A DNA stretch of 64,000 nucleotides from Caryophanon latum (GCF_001700325.1 NZ_MATO01000001.1:53582-117581), one strand, 5' to 3'. Numbered from the stretch's first letter, positions 29,740 to 40,659 are shown. A program made the numbers and translations. The notes: generated by a model from the letters alone, not told the origin.

Positions 29740-29870
29740 GCATGAGGTGGACTCCAGCGGGAAAAGCGCGAGCCTCGAGATCCCACAGTCGTGAGGCACG
29801 AACGACGAGTAGACTCAAGCCACGCTCCAAGAACGCGAGCCGCATAGCGCGGAAAACTTGCCTCACAGTG
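29740..29870. repeat. REP-like hairpin element, copy F
   Basis: GAGGTGGACTCCAGCGGGAA at the left, GCGAGCCGCATAGCGCGGAA at the right, with GACTCAAGCCACGCTCC inside. It is the diverged form of the 22865/38400 family. It lies between rel and the apt terminator; the 29528-29887 gap contains nothing else. Confidence 0.75.
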
Positions 29871-29887
29871 ACGAACAATAGACAAAC

Positions 29888-29921
29888 AAAAAGACCGCCC
29901 GATAATTTCTCGAACAGTCTT
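29888..29921 (-). terminator. Terminator after apt
   Basis: Minus strand AGACTGTTCGAGAAATTATC pairs with itself through GGGCGGTCT and is followed by TTTTTG. Confidence 0.75.
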
Positions 29922-29929
29922 CTGTACTA

Positions 29930-30442
29930 CTAATATTGAATTAACGTTTTAATATCAACGTTTTTAATTTTATCGCGACCGTTTAAATCAACAAGCTCGA
30001 TGATGAATGCAGCGCCGACTACTTCGCCACCTAGCTGCTCGATTAAACGTACCGTTGCTTCTACTGTGCCGCCTGTTGCTAATAAGTCGTCACAAATTAA
30101 CACTTTTTGACCTGGCTTGATCGCATCTTTATGCATCGTTAACGTATCTGTGCCGTATTCTAAGCCGTAATCCGCTGAAATGACTTCACGTGGTAATTTC
30201 CCTGGTTTACGCACTGGTGCGAAACCAATTTCTAATGCGTAAGCAACTGGGCAGCCGATAATAAAGCCGCGCGCCTCTGGACCAACGATAATTTCTGCGC
30301 CGCGCTCTTTTGCGTATGCGACAATTTCGTCTGTTGCATATTTGTACGCTGGGCCGTTATCCATAATTGTTGTAATATCTTTGAAGCTAATGCCCTCTTT
30401 CGGCCAGTTTTCGACAGTTGTTACGTATTGCTTTAAATCCAT
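29930..30442 (-). CDS. apt: Adenine phosphoribosyltransferase
   Basis: Purine salvage: adenine plus PRPP gives AMP. 170 residues, standard. PRPP-binding loop [13 protein letters not shown] near 115-127; [14 protein letters not shown] near 21-34; [15 protein letters not shown] near 56-70. Start ATG 30440-30442 after TTGAGGAGGAA. It follows recJ on the same strand with a 59-base gap, the conserved recJ-apt-rel order. Confidence 0.97.
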   Translation of the reverse strand: MDLKQYVTTVENWPKEGISFKDITTIMDNGPAYKYATDEIVAYAKERGAEIIVGPEARGFIIGCPVAYALEIGFAPVRKPGKLPREVISADYGLEYGTDTLTMHKDAIKPGQKVLICDDLLATGGTVEATVRLIEQLGGEVVGAAFIIELVDLNGRDKIKNVDIKTLIQY

Positions 30443-30501
30443 TGTTGTTCCTCCTCAAGAACGGTGAGAATGCATATGCATCCATTTTGTTTACATATTT
30501 T

Positions 30502-32820
30502 CTACTGCATTGTAGCCGTTAGCCAATCTTTTAATTCGGCATACGGAGCATATAGCAATAGCTGCTCTAATTCCATACGTGCTTGACGCTCTTTGTACGC
30601 TGGTGCATCTGTAAGCGCCGACTTTTGCGTCGTTGGCTCTACAGAGATCAGACCTTTGTCTATTCTAACAAATTTCAGCTCAAAAAACACCTTTGTCATA
30701 AACTTTAATATTTCTTGTGGCACGCCAAATTGCGTTGAAATTTTCGGGAAATGCTCACGCCAGTTAAGCTGCGGGTTTTGCTTTAACAGCTTGAAAAACC
30801 ATGCAAACTGCTCTCGCGACGGCATTCCATTAAAATATTGTGAGTCTTGTACGAAAAAGTGAGCGTAAATACGCGACGGTTTTTTCGTCGATAATAGCGC
30901 CTGCAATATTTGAACATTTTGTGGCAAGTCTAAAAGGACGATGTAGCCGTTTGTCAAAATATTATCATATTGCTCTGCAACAACGTAAATAGGTTGCTCA
31001 ACAATCGATGCATAATAACGTACCGTTTCTTCTGAAAAGGCGACGAACTGCACGTCCGCTACTGGCACTTGCTGCAGCCAACGCGACGGCTGACGAATGC
31101 CGCGAATGTCAAACAGCTGCCACTCTGTCGTTTGTACATCTTCCACTTTAAACTGCGGCTTTTTGCGCCCTTGCCATTCGTTGATCGACACGTCGCCAAC
31201 GAACGAAACGCTGACACCTTGCGTTAGCTCGTCCGCTAAATGCCCGTTGTTAAAGCTTACTGCCTCGATCGACTGTACGCCGTCTGTAATTTCAAGCTTT
31301 AAATGATTTTGCGTCGCACCGATTTTTTTCATCGACGCAATTTGCATGTTTTCAAGCGCATAAATTGGCTTCGCAAAATGCATGCCAAACGGTCCGAGCT
31401 TTGCGATGTCCTCAATCGCTTCCACCGTAATTTCTTCCAATGTTAGCGGAATGTCAACGCGCAGTTTTTGCTGTAGCTGCTCATCGGTTAAGCAGTCGAC
31501 CGCCTGCATATGCAAACGACGGCGCAGCTCCTCGACGTTTTCTTTTGGCAGCGTCATTCCTGCTGCCATCGGATGTCCACCAAAATGCGGCACAATATCG
31601 CGATTTTTCGCAAGCTCATTGTATAAATGATACCCTTCAATGCTGCGCGCCGAGCCTTTTGCTGTTCCTTTTTCCTCGTCGATACATAGCACAATCGTCG
31701 GTTTATAATATTCCTCGACTAAACGTGATGCAACGATGCCGACAACACCTGGGTTCCAGTTCGGGGCAGCGACGACGAGCACTAAGCTATTTCGTAGCGC
31801 CTCGTCGCCTTCAATCATCGCCACCGCTTCTTCGGTAATCGTTTGTACTAAATCTTTACGCTCGACGTTTGCATCGTTTAGCTTTTTCGCAAGCATTGCC
31901 GCCTGCGCAGCATCGTCGCTCATCAATAGCTCAACAGCTGGACGCGCCTCTCCTAAACGACCGACCGCATTAATGCGCGGACCGAATAAAAAGCCAATCG
32001 TATCTTCATCAATTTGCGATTTTTCCTGGCTCGATACGTCACAAAGCGCAGCGACCCACGGCTTATGCGATATGCGCAGCGCCTCTAATCCACGCTTCAC
32101 GAAATAGCGATTCTCCCCTTCAAGCGGCACTAAATCCGCCACTGTGCCAACTGCTACGTATTCAAATAAATGCGCTGGCACTTCACCGTATAGTGCGTGC
32201 GCAAGCTTAAACGCGACACCGACACCTGCAAGCTCGCCAAACGGATAGCTATTTGCTGGTACGCGTGGATGTAAAATAACGTCCGCTTCTGGCAGTACGT
32301 CACCTGGCTCATGGTGGTCGGTAATAATAATGTCCATCCCTAAATCTTTCGCAAAGCGCACTTGATCGACCGCTGAAATGCCGTTATCGACTGTAATAAT
32401 TAAGCGCACCCCTTCATCGTATGCTTCTTGAAACAAATCGATATGTGGACCGTAGCCGTGCTTAAAGCGGTTTGGAATTTTAAAGATGACGTCTGCCCCT
32501 AAATCGTATAGCACGCTTAACATCACGCTCGCACTCGTTACACCGTCCGCGTCGTAATCGGTATAGACGAGTATTTTCTCGCCTTCTTCTAACGCCTGCT
32601 CAATTCGAAATACAGCGTCGTCCATACCGTGTAATAAAAATGGATCGTGCATTGCGCTGTCGTCCATATGCAGCCACTCTTTCGCCGCTTCTACAGTCGT
32701 AAAGCCGCGTGCTGCTAAAATTTTTGCCGCCATTGTCGATAATCCGAGCCCGTTTTGAAGCGTAGCGACAACCGCTTCATCGAGTGTGTTAATTTTCCAT
32801 TGTTTTTTTGATTGAATCAT
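30502..32820 (-). CDS. recJ: Single-stranded-DNA-specific exonuclease RecJ
   Basis: 5'-3' ssDNA exonuclease in recombination and mismatch repair. 772 residues, the long Bacillus type with an extra C-terminal domain of about 200 residues. DHH-family motifs: VYTDYDADGVTSAS near 81-94, TVDNGISAVDQV, IITDHHEPGDVLPEADV near 165, DHHA1-like KGSARSIEGYHLY and FGGHPMAAGMT near 400, then an OB fold. Start ATG 32818-32820 after GAGGAAGTG. The gene shows no disruption. Confidence 0.96.
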   Translation of the reverse strand: MIQSKKQWKINTLDEAVVATLQNGLGLSTMAAKILAARGFTTVEAAKEWLHMDDSAMHDPFLLHGMDDAVFRIEQALEEGEKILVYTDYDADGVTSASVMLSVLYDLGADVIFKIPNRFKHGYGPHIDLFQEAYDEGVRLIITVDNGISAVDQVRFAKDLGMDIIITDHHEPGDVLPEADVILHPRVPANSYPFGELAGVGVAFKLAHALYGEVPAHLFEYVAVGTVADLVPLEGENRYFVKRGLEALRISHKPWVAALCDVSSQEKSQIDEDTIGFLFGPRINAVGRLGEARPAVELLMSDDAAQAAMLAKKLNDANVERKDLVQTITEEAVAMIEGDEALRNSLVLVVAAPNWNPGVVGIVASRLVEEYYKPTIVLCIDEEKGTAKGSARSIEGYHLYNELAKNRDIVPHFGGHPMAAGMTLPKENVEELRRRLHMQAVDCLTDEQLQQKLRVDIPLTLEEITVEAIEDIAKLGPFGMHFAKPIYALENMQIASMKKIGATQNHLKLEITDGVQSIEAVSFNNGHLADELTQGVSVSFVGDVSINEWQGRKKPQFKVEDVQTTEWQLFDIRGIRQPSRWLQQVPVADVQFVAFSEETVRYYASIVEQPIYVVAEQYDNILTNGYIVLLDLPQNVQILQALLSTKKPSRIYAHFFVQDSQYFNGMPSREQFAWFFKLLKQNPQLNWREHFPKISTQFGVPQEILKFMTKVFFELKFVRIDKGLISVEPTTQKSALTDAPAYKERQARMELEQLLLYAPYAELKDWLTATMQ

Positions 32821-32871
32821 TTTCTCACTTCCTCATGCTTTATTATACTTGTTCTTCCGTTTACACGCACA

Positions 32872-32906
32872 AAAAGACGAACGAGCAACACATACTCGTT
32901 CGCCGT
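32872..32906 (-). terminator. Terminator after the LapA-like gene
   Basis: Minus strand GGCGAACGAG, loop, CTCGTTCGTC followed by TTTTTG. Confidence 0.85.
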
Positions 32907-32914
32907 TTAACGCA

Positions 32915-33244
32915 TCATTTTTCAAACAACGTCGGCTCATTACTCATGACGCGTTTTTCAAGCGTGCTATACTCTTCCGTGCGCTTTTTGTACTCAAGCT
33001 CCAGCTGCTCGATCTGTTTACGAAGCTGCTTATTTTCTCGCTGCAATGAAAAAATGCGCACGAGCGAAAAAGCAGCACTCGCAATTGCCCCGAACAACGC
33101 CGAACCTAAAATAACTAAAATGAGCGGCCAATCTGCTTGACCGAAAATGTAATCGACCGGCACGTCCTCAATGTTAACAGTCGCAAACGCCGCAATGACG
33201 ATCGCAAAAAGAAGCCCTAAAATTAACGCCCATTGTACTTTCAT
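32915..33244 (-). CDS. LapA-family (DUF1049) membrane protein, YrvD-like
   Basis: 109 residues. Two membrane helices, about 4-24 (VQWALILGLLFAIVIAAFA) and 40-62 (WPLILVILGSALFGAIASAA), then a cytoplasmic coiled coil (LQRENKQLRKQIEQLELEYK) and a charged tail. ATG 33242-33244 follows GAGAGGTGAGG; a frame three codons longer has no ribosome site. Position between recJ and secDF equals yrvD in B. subtilis. LapA-like proteins are linked to envelope assembly in other bacteria; the role here is unknown. Confidence 0.85.
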   Translation of the reverse strand: MKVQWALILGLLFAIVIAAFATVNIEDVPVDYIFGQADWPLILVILGSALFGAIASAAFSLVRIFSLQRENKQLRKQIEQLELEYKKRTEEYSTLEKRVMSNEPTLFEK

Positions 33245-33294
33245 TCGCCTCACCTCTCGTTATATATTCCCACGTGCGAACGTGTCATAAACGT

Positions 33295-33330
33295 AAAAAA
33301 ACAGCAGAAGGAAAATCCCCTCTGCTGCTG
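33295..33330 (-). terminator. Terminator after secDF
   Basis: Minus strand CAGCAGAGGGGATTTTCC TTCTGCTG followed by seven T. Confidence 0.87.
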
Positions 33331-33334
33331 TAAC

Positions 33335-35599
33335 TTACACGACTGGCTCGTCTGAACCCCATTCGCGTTTTTCTTTCTTCTTCACCGAACCGCCCTTTTT
33401 ATTCATTTCGCGCACTTTTAACGTGTACCAAATTTGAGCTGCAATACAAATTGATGAGTACATACCTGTTACTAAACCAATGAGTAATGCGATCGAGAAG
33501 TTTTGAATCGATGGTGCACCGAACATAATAAGTGCAACAACAACGACAATTACTGTTAACACAGTATTAATTGAACGTCCCATCGTTTGACGAAGCGATT
33601 TATTGACGACGAGCGCTAACTCTTCCTTCGTCTTAATTTCACCGACGCGGTCTACGTTTTCACGAATACGGTCAAACGTGACGATCGTATCATTAATCGA
33701 GTACCCGACAATTGTCAATACCGCGGCAACGAACGTTAAATCGACCTCTAAACGGAACATCGAGAACGCTACGACGATAAAGAATACGTCATGCAGTAAT
33801 GAAACGATTGCCCCAAGACCCATGCGCCATTCAAAGCGAACCGCTACGTAAATGATGATACCAATTGCGGCAATTGATAATGACATAATCGCATTTTTTA
33901 CAAGCTCACGACCGACTGTAGGCGATACGTTGCTAACGCTTGGCTCTGCGCCGTAATCTTCTGCAACTTGTGCTTTAAATGCGAGTGTATCCGCTTGAGA
34001 GAAGTCCTCTTTAAAGCGCACAACCGCCATTTTTTTGTCGTCACCTGAAATGACAACATCGTCTGATGGGTGACCAATTTCATCTAAATATTGCACGATT
34101 TCTTCCTTCGTTACTTGCTCTGCTGATAAAATTTCAACACGCGTACCACTTGAGAAATCAATGCCTAAATTTAGCTTGAAAATCCCGATAACAATCGCAC
34201 CGGTAATTAAAATGATCGTCGATAACGTGTAAAACTTTTTACGGTTGCCAACGAAATCAATTTTGTCGAATTTCGTCGTTAAATCAAGCGTATCCACTTC
34301 ATCTTCTGGTGCTGCTTGCTTCGATTTTGAAATGCCGTACCATGCTGAATTGTCGAAGTAACCACTTTTTACAAGTAAGCCGAGTAAAATACGAGAACCC
34401 CATACAGCAGTAACAAAGCTTAATAAAATCGAAATAATTAACGTCGTCGCAAACCCTTTTACTGAGCTTTGACCGAAGTAAAATAATACGCCGGCTGCAA
34501 GTAACGTCGTCAACTGTGCATCGACAATCGCTGTTAATGATTGCTTTGCACCGAGCTGGTACGCTTGTTTAATGTTGCGCCCTGCACGCAATTCCTCACG
34601 CACACGCTCTGCGGTTAAAATGTTCGCATCGACAGCCATCCCGATACCGAGTACGACTGCGGCAATACCTGGTAACGTCAGTACTGCGTTAATCCAGTCA
34701 AACACTAATAATACTAAATACGTAAATACCGTTAACGTAATGACCGCAACAAAGCCTGGTAAACGGTAGTACAGCAGCATAAACACGAAGATTGCAAGCA
34801 CGCCGACAATTCCGGCAAATATTGTATCTTCTAACGCTTGCTCACCGAACTGTGCCCCAACCGACGTTGAGTAAATTTCTGTCAATGATACAGGTAATGC
34901 CCCTGCATCTAATACGCCGGCAATTTGCTTCGTTTCTTCAACTGTGAATGATCCTGAAATCATAACGTCTGTCGTTTGAAGTTTTTGAGTTACAGATGCG
35001 GCTGAAATGAATTTCGGATCCGGTTTGATCATTTCTGCAACGTATGAATCGACACCTTCTTCAAAGTCTAGCCAAATGACAAGTAAGTTCTCACCAGCAG
35101 GCTTAGTTGCAAGCTGCTCTGTAATTGCACCAAACTTATCGGCATCCTTTAACGTTAATGTAACGATTGGGCGGTTTTGCTCATCAAATGATGCAGCCGC
35201 GCCACCTTCTTTTAAATCTGAACCGTCAAGTAGCACTTCATCGTTTACGTTACGAATCGTTAAGTTCGCTGTGCTCGATAAAATTTCACGCGCAGAGTTT
35301 TGGTCTTCTACACCAGCGAGCTGCACACGAATGCGGTCGTCTCCTTCTACTTGAATGCTCGGTTCACTTACCCCGATTGCGTTAATACGATTGCCTAAAG
35401 CGGTTGTCGTATCGGCGAGCGTATCACCTGATGGCATTTCCCCATCTAATGTGCGCACCTCATACAGCACTTCAAAGCCACCTTGCAAGTCAAGTCCGAG
35501 CTTGATGTCATCAAGAATTCCTTGAATCGTCGTACTCATTGACCCTGCAAGCACCGCTACGATCAAAATGAACGCAATAATACGGCTTCTTAATTTCAT
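33335..35599 (-). CDS. secDF: Protein translocase fusion subunit SecDF
   Basis: Proton-driven membrane protein that helps SecYEG export. 754 residues; SecD and SecF are one polypeptide, as in Bacillus. SecD half: helix 1 (IIAFILIVAVLAGSM), DIKLGLDLQGGFEVLYEV near 31-48, the large external domain, then VVLGIGMAVDANILTAERVREEL near 315-337. SecF half from about 445: LNLGIDFSSGTRVEI near 475, VGYSINDTIVTFDRIREN near 640. Twelve helices in all. ATG 35597-35599 after TTGAGGAGGA. A good promoter lies 163-190 bases upstream, leaving a long 5' leader with no recognised RNA motif. Confidence 0.97.
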   Translation of the reverse strand: MKLRSRIIAFILIVAVLAGSMSTTIQGILDDIKLGLDLQGGFEVLYEVRTLDGEMPSGDTLADTTTALGNRINAIGVSEPSIQVEGDDRIRVQLAGVEDQNSAREILSSTANLTIRNVNDEVLLDGSDLKEGGAAASFDEQNRPIVTLTLKDADKFGAITEQLATKPAGENLLVIWLDFEEGVDSYVAEMIKPDPKFISAASVTQKLQTTDVMISGSFTVEETKQIAGVLDAGALPVSLTEIYSTSVGAQFGEQALEDTIFAGIVGVLAIFVFMLLYYRLPGFVAVITLTVFTYLVLLVFDWINAVLTLPGIAAVVLGIGMAVDANILTAERVREELRAGRNIKQAYQLGAKQSLTAIVDAQLTTLLAAGVLFYFGQSSVKGFATTLIISILLSFVTAVWGSRILLGLLVKSGYFDNSAWYGISKSKQAAPEDEVDTLDLTTKFDKIDFVGNRKKFYTLSTIILITGAIVIGIFKLNLGIDFSSGTRVEILSAEQVTKEEIVQYLDEIGHPSDDVVISGDDKKMAVVRFKEDFSQADTLAFKAQVAEDYGAEPSVSNVSPTVGRELVKNAIMSLSIAAIGIIIYVAVRFEWRMGLGAIVSLLHDVFFIVVAFSMFRLEVDLTFVAAVLTIVGYSINDTIVTFDRIRENVDRVGEIKTKEELALVVNKSLRQTMGRSINTVLTVIVVVVALIMFGAPSIQNFSIALLIGLVTGMYSSICIAAQIWYTLKVREMNKKGGSVKKKEKREWGSDEPVV

Positions 35600-35761
35600 G
35601 TAAAATCCTCCTCAATTTATACGAAACAACAGTTATGATGACGAGATGAACGTATTTGTCTGACTCCATAACTACTGATTCATATACGAAAGGTCTATCA
35701 AATTTGATATCCTTACACTCGCTAACAATTTTAACTATTAGCGAAAAAGCGCAATAAGCTT

Positions 35762-35790
35762 ATTATGAAACACGTTATCGTTTGTGTCAA
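35762..35790 (-). promoter_or_regulatory. Promoter of secDF
   Basis: TTGACA (35785-35790), 17 bases, CATAAT (35762-35767) on the minus strand. It predicts a leader of about 155 nt before secDF. The 35791-36074 stretch has no supported gene. Confidence 0.75.
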
Positions 35791-36074
35791 ACAACGATAC
35801 TATTACAGTTTCGTGAAGAAATATTACACTTTTTTCTCACGTATAAAGGCGACCTTTTCTTTCATTTCATTGTACGTTTTTTCACATAAAACATGCAAAA
35901 CATCCCTCCCTTTCATATAAAATAGCTAAATTGTCGTTTTCGTTCGCTACATTGACGCACAAATTAGCGATTTTCTTCAATTTTTTCAAAAAATCATGTG
36001 TAAAAATGAGCTATTTTTGGCGAATATCGCTTATACTAAAGAGGTGAGTTTTTGGAAAGGGGGATTTATCGACT

Positions 36075-36332
36075 ATGGAAACATTAATCAGCTTATTACC
36101 GATTATTATTATGTTTATCGCAATGTGGTTCATCTTAATTCGACCAGCACAAAAGCGTCAAAAGCAAACGCTTGAAATGCAAAATGCGTTACAACGTGGT
36201 GATCGTGTTGTAACAGTTGGTGGTCTACATGCAACAATTGAGGCTGTAGATGATACAACAGTTATTTTAAACATTGCAGACGGTGTGAACGTACGCTTCG
36301 AAAAAGGTGCAATCGGCCGTGTGGATAAATAA
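36075..36332 (+). CDS. yajC: Sec translocon accessory protein YajC, on the inverted strand
   Basis: 85 residues. Single N-terminal membrane helix (LISLLPIIIMFIAMWFILI) then RPAQKRQKQTLEMQNALQRGD, VVTVGGLHATIEAVDD and a KGAIGRV ending, all YajC hallmarks. YajC associates with SecDF and YidC. In Bacillus it lies between secDF and tgt on their strand; here it sits in the same gap but reads the other way, away from secDF. Start ATG 36075 after GAAAGGGGG at rather long spacing. It has its own terminator, and two repeat elements lie between it and tgt. Confidence 0.95.
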   Translation: METLISLLPIIIMFIAMWFILIRPAQKRQKQTLEMQNALQRGDRVVTVGGLHATIEAVDDTTVILNIADGVNVRFEKGAIGRVDK

Positions 36333-36340
36333 TTAATAAA

Positions 36341-36378
36341 AAAAACGTTCAATCCGTCAATGGGTTGAACGTTTTTTA
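36341..36378 (+). terminator. Terminator after yajC
   Basis: AAAACGTTCAA, CC..TCAATGG loop region, TTGAACGTTTTTT. Strong stem with a T-run on the plus strand and an A-run on the other side. Confidence 0.9.
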
Positions 36379-36449
36379 GTTTCATCTCTTTTTTATAATC
36401 TATTGGCGGTTGGGAATGTATTTTAGTATTTTGTTAGTCGGCTCTCCAC

Positions 36450-36544
36450 ATCGAGGCAGGCTTTCCGCGGGCGTGGCTCGAGCCTTTCGTGTCGCGCTCA
36501 CGCTTTTCCCGCTAGAGTCCGCCTCTTGTTCCGAGCCTCGTTCG
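36450..36544. repeat. REP-like hairpin element, shortened copy G
   Basis: TCGAGGCAGGCTTTCCGCGG at the left and GCTAGAGTCCGCCTCTTG at the right, a shorter form of the 22865 element lacking much of the middle. It ends about 17 bases before the target duplication of the MITE-like copy H. Confidence 0.8.
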
Positions 36545-36561
36545 CATTATACATTTTAATC

Positions 36562-36938
36562 ACTTTTTATCAGGTCTGTTGATTAGCCACTTTTATACAG
36601 CTGAATTGGTTGTTTTCAGCAGCAAAACTGACATGAATGCAGCATTGTAGTGGCATGGAGCGTGCGGCGAGACTCCTTAGGGAACAACTCGTGTCTCAAG
36701 ACCCCGTAAGCCGCGACGCAGGAGCGGTGCGGAGGCTTGAGGAAGGCGATTAGCGCCACGTCCATGTGGCATCGCCTTCATGACCAACATCGTGTTCGCC
36801 GCCGAGCCCCAGGAATTTATCTGCGACGAGTAACCGCAGGAGCACATGTTTTTCTGTCTCGAGTAATCGCAGAGACAAAGCGAGCCGCAATACGCGAAAT
36901 GCCAATTGAATCGCTAATCAACACGCTTGACTTTTTAT
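36562..36938. mobile_element. MITE-like element, full-length copy H, with 9-bp target duplication
   Basis: Element 36571-36929 (359 bp) begins CAGGTCTGTTGATTAGCC and ends GCTAATCAACACGCTTG; flanks are ACTTTTTAT at 36562-36570 and 36930-36938. It is the near reverse complement of 15462-15820. Inside are AGACTCCTTAGGGAACAACTC, GGAGGCTTGAGGAAGGCGAT and GCCGAGCCCCAGGAATTTAT. No transposase frame. Together with copy G it fills the yajC-tgt gap (36333-36997). Confidence 0.92.
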
Positions 36939-36951
36939 ATAACCCGTACAA

Positions 36952-36983
36952 CAAAAAAGACTGCGCGAACAATGTCGCACAGC
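36952..36983 (-). terminator. Terminator after tgt
   Basis: Minus strand GGCTGTGCGACA, loop, TGTTCGCGCAGTC followed by TTTTTTG. Confidence 0.82.
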
Positions 36984-36997
36984 CTCGTATTCATTGA

Positions 36998-38155
<1,158 letters not shown>

Positions 38156-38239
38156 CTAAAACTAAAGTAAAAACAGTACTTCGTTTTGTTATAGATGCTC
38201 TAGCGCTCGCTGTTTTGCCGAAGCGGCTAGCGACACCTG

Positions 38240-38312
38240 ATTAATTTTAGAATTGGCTTTTCGCGCCAGCTCGCGTTCTTGGGGCTCGCTGCGCGTTTAG
38301 CCAATTCCCTCT
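38240..38312. repeat. Partial REP-like element, copy I
   Basis: CGCCAGCTCGCGTTCTTGGGGCTCGCTGCGCG resembles one arm of the core-type element (quoted in two parts: CGCCAGCTCGCGTTC and TTGGGGCTCGC). The other arm is missing or unrecognisable. Confidence 0.5.
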
Positions 38313-38399
38313 TACATTCATATCGATTGCACAAGTTTATCATTTACGCATCACCTATATAAAGGATGTGTAAAACATATAGTTAAGCGCATAAAGAAA

Positions 38400-38515
38400 G
38401 GGCTCGAAACAAGAGGCGGACTCCAGCGGGAAAAGCGTGAGACTTGAGACCCCGCAACCGCTCGCGGTGAGGAGGCTCAAGCCACGCCCGCGGAAAGCCT
38501 GCCTCGACGTGAAGA
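38400..38515. repeat. REP-like hairpin element (first type), copy J
   Basis: AAGAGGCGGACTCCAGCGGG at the left, GCCCGCGGAAAGCCTGCCTC at the right, GAGACCCCGCAACCGCTCGC inside. Close to the reverse complement of the element at 22865-22985. With copy I it accounts for most of the 38144-38563 gap. Confidence 0.88.
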
Positions 38516-38563
38516 GACCTTTTTGCTTCATTAGCCAACGATTATGATAGCAATAAAGCTCTA

Positions 38564-39601
38564 TTATCGCACAGGTCGAATAAACATTGCATCCCCGAAG
38601 CTAAAGAATCGGTATTTTTCTTCAACTGCTTGTGCGTACGCATCTAAAATAAGCTCGCGGTTTGCAAGTGACGATACGAGCATCACAAGCGTTGACTTCG
38701 GTAAATGGAAGTTCGTTAGTAAGCCGTCGACACATTTCCACTCGTAGCCTGGGTAAATGAAAATCGCTGTCCAACCTTGCTCAGCAACGATTTTTCCGTC
38801 GTGACGGCTTGCGACTGTTTCAAGCGTGCGCGTTGACGTCGTACCTACTGAAATGACTTTGCCGCCACGTGCTTTCGTTTCGTTAATGATGTTTGCCGTT
38901 TCCTCGCTCACCGAATAAAATTCCGAGTGCATGTCGTGGCTATCGATATCTTCAACGCTTACTGGGCGGAATGTGCCAAGCCCAACGTGAAGCGTCACGA
39001 ATGCGATGCTCACACCTTTTGCGCGCACGGCATCTAAAATTTCTTCTGTGAAGTGTAGCCCTGCAGTTGGCGCTGCTGCTGAACCGCGTTCTTTAGCAAA
39101 TACCGTTTGATAACGGTCTTGGTCGTCTAGCTTTTCACGAATGTACGGTGGTAGCGGCATTTCACCTAATTGATCTAAAATTTCATAAAAAATGCCGTCA
39201 TACATAAATTTAAAAATGCGTCCGCCGTGGTCAAGCTCGCCGATGCACTCTGCTTGTAATAAGCCGTCACCAAACGATACGACTGTGCCGATTTTCACGC
39301 GCTTTGCCGGCTTCGCAAGCGTTTCCCACACGTCTTGTTCGTTTTGTTTTAATAGTAATAACTCAATGTTCGCACCAGTTGGCTGTTTCGTGCCCATTAA
39401 ACGTGCTGGTAATACGCGCGTGTCGTTTAACACGAGACAGTCACCTTGCTGTAATTCCTCTAAAATGTGCGGGAACTGTTCGTGTGCTACGCTGTTTGTC
39501 GTTTTGTCCACGACCATTAAGCGGCTCGCAGTACGATCAAGTAATGGCGTTTGCGCAATAAGCTCCTCTGGTAAGTGAAAATCAAAATCTTCTACTTTCA
39601 T
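38564..39601 (-). CDS. queA: S-adenosylmethionine:tRNA ribosyltransferase-isomerase
   Basis: Transfers ribosyl from SAM to preQ1-tRNA to form epoxyqueuosine. 345 residues. Typical motifs: [33 protein letters not shown] near 56-68, [13 protein letters not shown] near 178, [13 protein letters not shown] near 255, and [18 protein letters not shown] near 300. Start ATG 39599-39601 after GAAGGAAG. It follows ruvB by 27 bases, the usual ruvAB-queA-tgt cluster. Confidence 0.97.
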   Translation of the reverse strand: MKVEDFDFHLPEELIAQTPLLDRTASRLMVVDKTTNSVAHEQFPHILEELQQGDCLVLNDTRVLPARLMGTKQPTGANIELLLLKQNEQDVWETLAKPAKRVKIGTVVSFGDGLLQAECIGELDHGGRIFKFMYDGIFYEILDQLGEMPLPPYIREKLDDQDRYQTVFAKERGSAAAPTAGLHFTEEILDAVRAKGVSIAFVTLHVGLGTFRPVSVEDIDSHDMHSEFYSVSEETANIINETKARGGKVISVGTTSTRTLETVASRHDGKIVAEQGWTAIFIYPGYEWKCVDGLLTNFHLPKSTLVMLVSSLANRELILDAYAQAVEEKYRFFSFGDAMFIRPVR

Positions 39602-39628
39602 GCTTCAAAACTTCCTTCTATATTATGA

Positions 39629-40624
39629 TTACGGCTGTTCGTAGCCAAAATGGTCATATGCTAAATGCGTCGCCATGCGTCCGCGTGGTGTGCGCTGTAA
39701 AAAGCCAATTTGCATTAAATACGGCTCATATACGTCCTCAATCGTCATCGATTCCTCACCGATTGATGCTGCGAGCGTATCGACACCAGCAGGACCTCCA
39801 TTAAAGCGCTCGATTAAGCATTGCATTAATTTATGGTCAATATGGTCTAAGCCAAGTGGATCGACTTGCAATAGCTCGAGTGCTTGATTCGCCAGCGCAT
39901 GTGTAATGGCCCCATCACTTAACACTTGTGCATAATCACGCACGCGCTTTAATAAACGATTTGCAATACGCGGTGTACCACGAGAGCGGCGCGCAAGCTC
40001 ACCTGCTGCCTCCGCATCAATTGTGACGTCAAATAATGTCGCACTGCGGCTCACAATTTCTGCTAAGCTCTCATCATCGTAATATTCAAGACGTAGCAGC
40101 ACACCGAAACGATCACGTAGCGGCGCCGATAACGCACCTGCTCGCGTCGTCGCACCGACAAGCGTAAACGGTGGCAAATCAAGTCGCACTGTTCGCGCCT
40201 CTGGACCTTTGCCGACGACGATGTCTAAACAAAAATCTTCCATCGCTGAATAGAGCACTTCTTCAATCGCGCGTGGCAAACGGTGAATTTCATCAATAAA
40301 CAACACGTCTCCTGGCTCGAGTGCACTTAAAATGGCCGCTAAGTCACCCGGACGCTCAATGGCTGGTCCACTCGTCATACGCACGCCGACGTTCATTTCG
40401 TTTGCGATGACGTATGCAAGCGTCGTCTTCCCTAGCCCTGGTGGACCGTATAGTAGCACATGGTCTAAGCTTTCCTCACGCATTTTTGCCGCGTCGATAA
40501 AAATGCGCAAGTTGTCCTTTACTTTATGCTGCCCGATGTACTGCGCTAAACGCTGTGGACGTAACGACAGCTCAAATTGCTCATCAAAGCTCGATACCTC
40601 GCTCGACACTGTTCGATCTGACAT
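39629..40624 (-). CDS. ruvB: Holliday junction branch-migration ATPase RuvB
   Basis: AAA+ motor that moves Holliday junctions with RuvA. 331 residues. Walker [14 protein letters not shown] near 58-70, Walker [12 protein letters not shown] near 107-117, sensor GATTRAG near 155, arginine-finger region LRDRFG near 170, C-terminal winged helix with [15 protein letters not shown] and [12 protein letters not shown] 40622-40624 follows GGAGG; a TTG two codons upstream was rejected. A REP-like element separates it from ruvA. Confidence 0.97.
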   Translation of the reverse strand: MSDRTVSSEVSSFDEQFELSLRPQRLAQYIGQHKVKDNLRIFIDAAKMREESLDHVLLYGPPGLGKTTLAYVIANEMNVGVRMTSGPAIERPGDLAAILSALEPGDVLFIDEIHRLPRAIEEVLYSAMEDFCLDIVVGKGPEARTVRLDLPPFTLVGATTRAGALSAPLRDRFGVLLRLEYYDDESLAEIVSRSATLFDVTIDAEAAGELARRSRGTPRIANRLLKRVRDYAQVLSDGAITHALANQALELLQVDPLGLDHIDHKLMQCLIERFNGGPAGVDTLAASIGEESMTIEDVYEPYLMQIGFLQRTPRGRMATHLAYDHFGYEQP

Positions 40625-40659
40625 TCGCAAATCCTCCTACCTTTATACTTCATTCTAGT

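Noticed and set aside
35833..35925. A 30-codon minus-strand frame (starting MKGRDVLHVLCEK) upstream of secDF, as a possible leader peptide
   Set aside because: It has no ribosome site at its ATG and lies upstream of the good secDF promoter at 35762-35790, so it would not be in the main secDF message.
36737..36997. Small open frames within the MITE copies at 36571, 15462 and 62389 (several share a MWHRLHDQHRVRRRA-like stretch)
   Set aside because: The shared peptide arises only because the DNA repeat is shared; there are no ribosome sites and the frames end differently in each copy.
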